The notes under the pieces were generated by a model. It had not been told where the DNA came from. It ran no database searches and was given only the letters and a program-made list of their open reading frames with translations. Of a DNA stretch of 64,000 bases, positions 60,354 through 64,000 are shown piece by piece. A program made the position numbers and the translations under genes. The stretch's first letter is position 1. The number at the start of each line of letters is the position of its first letter. This DNA is from Nonomuraea sp. SYSU D8015 (lineage in GTDB: Bacteria > Actinomycetota > Actinomycetes > Streptosporangiales > Streptosporangiaceae), in NCBI RefSeq assembly GCF_008065375.1, contig NZ_VJYI01000031.1, positions 1 through 64,000 on the forward strand, written 5' to 3'.

Positions 60354-60391
60354 GACCTCTACCTAAGCTCGGAGATCATGGCCGCAACAGT

Positions 60392-60436
60392 GTTCAAATG
60401 GGGTTCACTTCGCGCTGGGGGTTCAAAAGGGGTTCA
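60392..60436. promoter_or_regulatory. GTTCA direct-repeat boxes, copy 2
   Basis: GTTCAAATGGGGTTCA (60392-60407) and GTTCAAAAGGGGTTCA (60421-60436) are 29 bases apart, exactly as at 52225-52269. Adjacent sequence (GTCCATG...CTCTACCTAAGC, GCAACAGT) is also shared, so the whole control region was duplicated. An additional dyad AGGGCAC-N5-GTGCCCT lies between the boxes and the regulator gene. Confidence 0.65.
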
Positions 60437-60534
60437 CTTCGTTGATTTTGTTTTCGGCGCACCCTTTTAGGGCACACATCGTGCCCTTACGCTCTGTAAA
60501 GGATTGCAGCCGACGTATGCCGCGGAGGCTCTTC

Positions 60535-61920
60535 ATGAGCGCGATGGTGAATAGGGAATTGGCCGACCTTATGGCCGAGGCGGGCATGTCCAATAAAAAG
60601 CTCGCGGGAAAGCTGCGCGAACTCGCGTTGTTGCGCGGACTGCCCAGCTCATACACGCACGTGTATGTGGCCCGCTGGCTGGAGGGCATGCGCCCCCGGG
60701 GGGAGACGCCGCACCTTATCGCCTCTGTGCTCGGCCGCGAGCTCGGCCGAGTGGTCACGCTGGACGACATCGGCATGACCTCCACCGGGGCGCACCTTGG
60801 CCCCGGGTTCGGGCTTGACTTCTCCACCGCGCCGCCCACGATTTTGCGCACCACCCGGAAGCTCTGGGAAGCGGACCTGGCACGCGACCAGTTGCTGCGT
60901 TTGGACGACGTGCCGGCGAAGACGCTCCTGTCTCCGATGGGGTTGTGGCTGATCGCCGTTCCTCCCAAGCCGCCGCGGCGCAGCGGACGAGCTCGGAAGG
61001 TCACCGAGGCGGACGTGGAGCGGGTGCGGTTGACCACGCACCTGTTCGAGGATCTTGACCATCGCTTCGGAGGCGAGTACCGCCGCCAGACGGCGGTGCA
61101 GTATCTCCATCGCGAAGTTAGCGAGCTGCTGCACGGCCAGTACGTCGCAGCGGTGGGGCGGGAGCTGTTCGCCGCCGCCGCCGTGATGACGTACAAGGTC
61201 GGCGCTATGGCCTACGACTCGGGGCTGCACGGCCTGGCGCGCCGCTACTTCATGCAGGCGTTGAACCTGGCCCACGCCGCCGGCGATCCCGCTCTGGCCG
61301 GCAAAGTGTGGGCGCTGATGAGCCACCAGGCCAACTTCTTGGGCGAGTACGGCGAAGCGGTCGCGTTCGCTCGCGCGGCCAAACTCGGCGCCGAGGGCGC
61401 GGCAACGCCGGTCGTGCACGCCATGTACTGCGCAATGGAGGCGCGTGCGCTGGCTAGCCTCGGTGACCGGCGCAACGCCATTGCCGCGCTGCGGGAGGCC
61501 GAACGCTCCTTCGGCAAGGGGCGGTCTGAGGCTGAACCTGACTGGATCGCCTACTTCGACCGGGCCGAATTGTGTGACGAGTTCGGGCATTCCTTCGCCG
61601 CCCTCGGGGACAAGGGCAACGCCATCGAGTTCGCCCAGCTCACGCTGGACGAATCCAGCGACCGCTTCCCCCGATCCCGGGTGTTCGCGCAGCTGACGCT
61701 CGCTGGCGCCCACCTGGCCGGCAAGCCGCTTCAAAAGGAGGTGGAACAAGCCTGCCTGGTCGCCGGTGCTGCGATCGAACGCGCCGGGCGGATCAGATCA
61801 GCCCGAGTACGCGAGTACATCACGCGGTTCAACCGCAGCTTGACGCCGTACGAGAAGGCACGGGCAGTCGGCGACTTCCGCGAGCAGTGGCGTGATGTGC
61901 TGCGGCGGTGCGTGGCTTGA
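60535..61920 (+). CDS. HTH-TPR type transcriptional regulator
   Basis: ATG 60535 has GGAGG six bases upstream. The 461-residue protein starts with an HTH-like domain (NRELADLMAEAGMSNKKLAGKLRELA ... HVYVARWLEGMRPRGETPHLIASVLGRELG). The rest is a TPR-like helical domain (HGLARRYFMQALNLAHAAGDPALAGKVWALMSHQANFLGEYGEAVAFARAA; LGDRRNAIAALREAERSFG). It is divergent from the Prim-Pol-like operon, with the GTTCA boxes between. It differs clearly from the regulator at 52518 although their control regions match. Confidence 0.82.
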   Translation: MSAMVNRELADLMAEAGMSNKKLAGKLRELALLRGLPSSYTHVYVARWLEGMRPRGETPHLIASVLGRELGRVVTLDDIGMTSTGAHLGPGFGLDFSTAPPTILRTTRKLWEADLARDQLLRLDDVPAKTLLSPMGLWLIAVPPKPPRRSGRARKVTEADVERVRLTTHLFEDLDHRFGGEYRRQTAVQYLHREVSELLHGQYVAAVGRELFAAAAVMTYKVGAMAYDSGLHGLARRYFMQALNLAHAAGDPALAGKVWALMSHQANFLGEYGEAVAFARAAKLGAEGAATPVVHAMYCAMEARALASLGDRRNAIAALREAERSFGKGRSEAEPDWIAYFDRAELCDEFGHSFAALGDKGNAIEFAQLTLDESSDRFPRSRVFAQLTLAGAHLAGKPLQKEVEQACLVAGAAIERAGRIRSARVREYITRFNRSLTPYEKARAVGDFREQWRDVLRRCVA

Positions 61921-61934
61921 TGCGACCGGTCAGG

Positions 61935-62846
61935 TTACGTTCCGGGCGTCCAGGTGCGGGCGACGCTCGGATCGCGCAAGGTGGCGATGCGCAGGCGAAC
62001 CTCGGGAAGCAGACGGGGTTCGCGGCCAGTGCGGCCTGCCAGCCACGTCGTCATCCGCAGCTGGCGCACCCGGGCCAGGGTCGCGAATCCGTCCCATGTG
62101 GTGACGTCCCAGCCGTAGGCGGCCGTGAACGCGGCGACCTCATCTGCCGTGTACCAGCCGATTCGGTGGTACACGGCGGGTATGATCGCGTCCCATTCCG
62201 GCGGGCCGACGCTGAACCGCTCAAGGTCGAGCATCAGCGTGGTGCCGTTCGCGTCCCGCACGAGGTTCTTGCGGTGTGGGTCGCCATGGATGGCCTTGGC
62301 GGGGTGGTGGAAGCGAAGCCGCGCGTAGGCCGCTTTCAGCTCTGCGATCAGGTCGAGAAGAAAGTGGCGGTCGGCCTCGCTGAGGTTGACGGCCTGGTCG
62401 ACGTGCGCTTGCTGACGGATGAACGGATTGAATGGGGGCAGCATGCCGTCCGGCGGCGGCGGCAGCGCGTGCAGGCGGCGCAGCAGCGCCCCCATCTCCC
62501 GTGTGGACGCCTGCTGTGCGGACGGGATCTCCTCCCAGAAGGTGATGATGCGGCCATCGGCGGTCACCGGCTGGCCGGGCACGGCCGCGACTCGCACCGC
62601 GGGCACCCCCTGGGCGGCCAGCCACGCCGAGACACGCAGCTCCCGTTTGACACGGTCCAGGGCCGCGCTCCCCCAGGCGACCCGGGCGACAACGTGTTCG
62701 CTGGGCAGGAGGAAGGTCGCGTTATCGCCTACGGGGCCCAGACGGGTCGCGCCGGAACGGTTCAGCCCCAGGTCGGCGCATGCCAGGGTCAATGCGTGAA
62801 GAGCGGCTTCTGCGTTGAACGACTGAGTGCCTCCCGCAGCCGTCAT
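61935..62846 (-). CDS. Aminoglycoside phosphotransferase-family kinase
   Basis: This 303-residue protein has the APH fold. GDNATFLLPSEHVVARVAW is the nucleotide loop and lysine-equivalent strand. VSAWLAAQGVPAVRVA precedes IITFWEEIP, the hinge. The catalytic loop is IHGDPHRKNLVRD and the metal site is LMLDLERFSVGPPEWD. The family includes antibiotic kinases, but most actinomycete members phosphorylate unknown small molecules. It converges on the regulator at 60535, with only 14 bases between the stops. Confidence 0.87.
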   Translation of the reverse strand: MTAAGGTQSFNAEAALHALTLACADLGLNRSGATRLGPVGDNATFLLPSEHVVARVAWGSAALDRVKRELRVSAWLAAQGVPAVRVAAVPGQPVTADGRIITFWEEIPSAQQASTREMGALLRRLHALPPPPDGMLPPFNPFIRQQAHVDQAVNLSEADRHFLLDLIAELKAAYARLRFHHPAKAIHGDPHRKNLVRDANGTTLMLDLERFSVGPPEWDAIIPAVYHRIGWYTADEVAAFTAAYGWDVTTWDGFATLARVRQLRMTTWLAGRTGREPRLLPEVRLRIATLRDPSVARTWTPGT

Positions 62847-62943
62847 GGGCGCCGCCGGGCGTTCTCGCGATGAGTCATCGCCGTCAGAATATGAGGCAAT
62901 CGGTTTCCGTCATAGGGGCTCCAGGTGCAAACGTTCAGGCACC

Positions 62944-63159
62944 ATGCGGATACACGTGCCGACGGCCTCGGCAACCTCGCCGCCCCAGTACATCCTCACC
63001 GTGCCAGGGTGCCTCCTACAGGACCTGGCCGACGACTTCGACCACTCCCCCACCCTCGTACCCACCGGCGTCGACGACGGCGCGGAGGAGGTTCCGTGGC
63101 CTGTCGAAACGCTGCCTGTGGATCAATTCGGATCCCCTCGCCCCGGTCCGCTCATATAG
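62944..63159 (+). CDS. Small acidic hypothetical protein (71 aa)
   Basis: ATG 62944 starts a 71-residue frame: MRIHVPTASATSPPQYILTV, then LLQDLADDFDHSPTLVPTGVDDGAEEVPW and a proline-rich end. It is acidic, like small actinomycete peptides of unknown function. The ribosome binding site is weak. No family is recognised. Confidence 0.4.
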   Translation: MRIHVPTASATSPPQYILTVPGCLLQDLADDFDHSPTLVPTGVDDGAEEVPWPVETLPVDQFGSPRPGPLI

Positions 63160-63286
63160 GGATTAGACCCCCGTAGCGCGGGCACGCGCCAATGGCTCGC
63201 GGCCACTTCACCGGCGAGGCTGGTTCCAGGTCGGCCGCCGTCACGCCGCGCACCAGGGCCGACATGCTCGTCGCGTGTGAGCGCTC

Positions 63287-63861
63287 CACGATCCTCTGCT
63301 GGCACAGTTGACCGTCCAGCACTTGCGCAGCTGGCTGGACGTCTTCACCTCCGGTACCGCGACCAGCGACATCCAGCACGCCATCAACCACCGTATCGAC
63401 GGCTCCCAGGATCCGCACACGGGCCAGCCGCGTTGGCTGCCGGCGTGGCTGCGATCCCGGCTGGCCCACTGGCTTACCGCGGACGCCAGCAGCTCGCGCC
63501 GTGGCCGTCGCAGGCCCGAGCCCAGGCAGCCGCCCGCGACCAGGCCGAGCAGCAGCGCCGCCGCGCGGCCCGCCAGCACGCCTCGCGAGCCGTACCGACG
63601 CCGCCGTGGTTCCACCCACGCGCCCCCTCCTCTCTTTCTTGGGCCACGATGGGCAACTGGTCGATGATGGTTGTTGGCGAGTTCGTCACGCGGGATAGCC
63701 ACGCCGCCCTTTTCTTAGGCCGGCTCGGCGATCTCCTCGTCGATGTCCACCGTGGTGACGCGTCCGCCGTCGCGGCGGCCAACATCGATCTGATGGGGGC
63801 CATGGTCCTGGTGCTCGGCGCCCCGCACCCCGGCGAAGTCGTGCAGGACAGCCCTGGATAA
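63287..63861 (+). pseudogene. 5'-truncated, frameshifted gene of mobile-element type
   Basis: A stop codon immediately precedes the first coherent part, LAQLTVQHLRSWLDVFTSGTATSDIQHAINHRIDG and RWLPAWLRSRLAHWLT. After a shift near 63475 the sense moves to another frame (QARAQAAARDQAEQQRRRAARQHAS) and ends at 63861. The style (DIQHAIxHRIDG...PRWLPAWLRSRLAxW followed by an Arg/Ala-rich helix) is that of replication or regulatory proteins on actinomycete integrative elements. The start is missing. Confidence 0.45.
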
Positions 63862-63894
63862 CAGCGATGCCACGACGATCGTCCGCGGGCATGG

Positions 63895-64000
63895 TCACGC
63901 GAGCGAGCCGACCAGCAAAGTCTTGATCAAGGAGGCGGACTCACTGGGCGACAGGGCTATGTCTTGAAGAAAGCTGAAGACTCGGCCATAGCCGGCGGTC
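63895..64000 (-). CDS. C-terminal end of a gene running off the window
   Basis: The minus strand reads AGYGRVFSFLQDIALSPSES and ASLIKTLLVGSLA, then TGA at 63895-63897. The helical, well-balanced sequence suggests the true end of a protein whose start lies beyond 64000. The family cannot be told from 34 residues. Confidence 0.45.
   Translation of the reverse strand, partial: TAGYGRVFSFLQDIALSPSESASLIKTLLVGSLA

Noticed and set aside
1..64000. tRNA or rRNA genes
   Set aside because: No cloverleaf with T-loop GGTTCGAATC-like sequence and no rRNA-like stretch was noticed anywhere. A dedicated tRNA search could still find a divergent one.

Overview
This window is high-GC actinomycete DNA. The gene families point to the Streptosporangiales/Streptomyces neighbourhood: an FxLD-type class I lanthipeptide locus, a complete conservon with a CYP154/CYP157-like cytochrome P450 pair, XRE-TPR regulators, a DUF574 S-adenosyl methyltransferase and an Lsr2 paralogue. 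The assignment rests on gene families and codon use, not on a marker gene. There is no rRNA, tRNA, ribosomal protein or CRISPR array that I can see.

The left part (1 to about 34 kb) is accessory DNA with many relics. It holds an IS3-type transposase start at the very edge, an ECF sigma/anti-sigma pair, a broken serine recombinase with res-like repeats, partner-switching proteins (STAS and RsbW-like), and a MerR regulator divergent from a tiny Cys-rich protein. A frameshifted paralogue of that tiny protein lies 3.3 kb upstream. From 8.4 to 17 kb there is a group of defence-like genes: a pRiA4b ORF-3 relic, a DUF4145/zinc-ribbon protein, two convergent homologous proteins with C-terminal restriction-endonuclease-like folds (one cut by a single amber codon), a HEPN-like zinc-ribbon protein and a CoiA-like protein. 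At 22.5 to 25.2 kb an orphan cse1/casA, fused to an N-terminal HTH plus Cys-cluster module and with no other cas gene, converges with an HTH protein whose promoter carries two operators of identical geometry. Lsr2, a DUF1173 protein, an IS110 relic, a P-loop kinase, an MFS exporter, a stand-alone FxLD-type methyltransferase, a DEDDh exonuclease, a SAM methyltransferase and a GNAT acetyltransferase follow.

The centre (35.3 to 44.6 kb) is an FxLD lanthipeptide operon on the minus strand: precursor peptide (57 aa), LanB dehydratase, LanC cyclase, a SpaB_C-like domain fused to an isoaspartyl-type methyltransferase, and a helical repeat protein. An XRE-TPR regulator is divergent from the precursor.

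The right part (45 to 64 kb) has a six-gene overlapping conservon (cvnA-B-C-D plus CYP157-like and CYP154-like P450s). Two small regulons follow, each headed by an XRE/TPR-type regulator and sharing the same duplicated GTTCA direct-repeat boxes (52.2 and 60.4 kb). Between them lie a RibD-like deaminase-reductase, an O-methyltransferase with duplicated dimerisation domain, an orphan NMT1/THI5-like lipoprotein, a DUF574 methyltransferase and a Prim-Pol-like protein. An aminoglycoside-phosphotransferase-family kinase and degraded genes close the window.

Many genes, especially left of 36 kb, carry exactly one frameshift or stop. That is either real decay of accessory DNA or residual indel error in the assembly, and it affects how far individual gene calls can be trusted.
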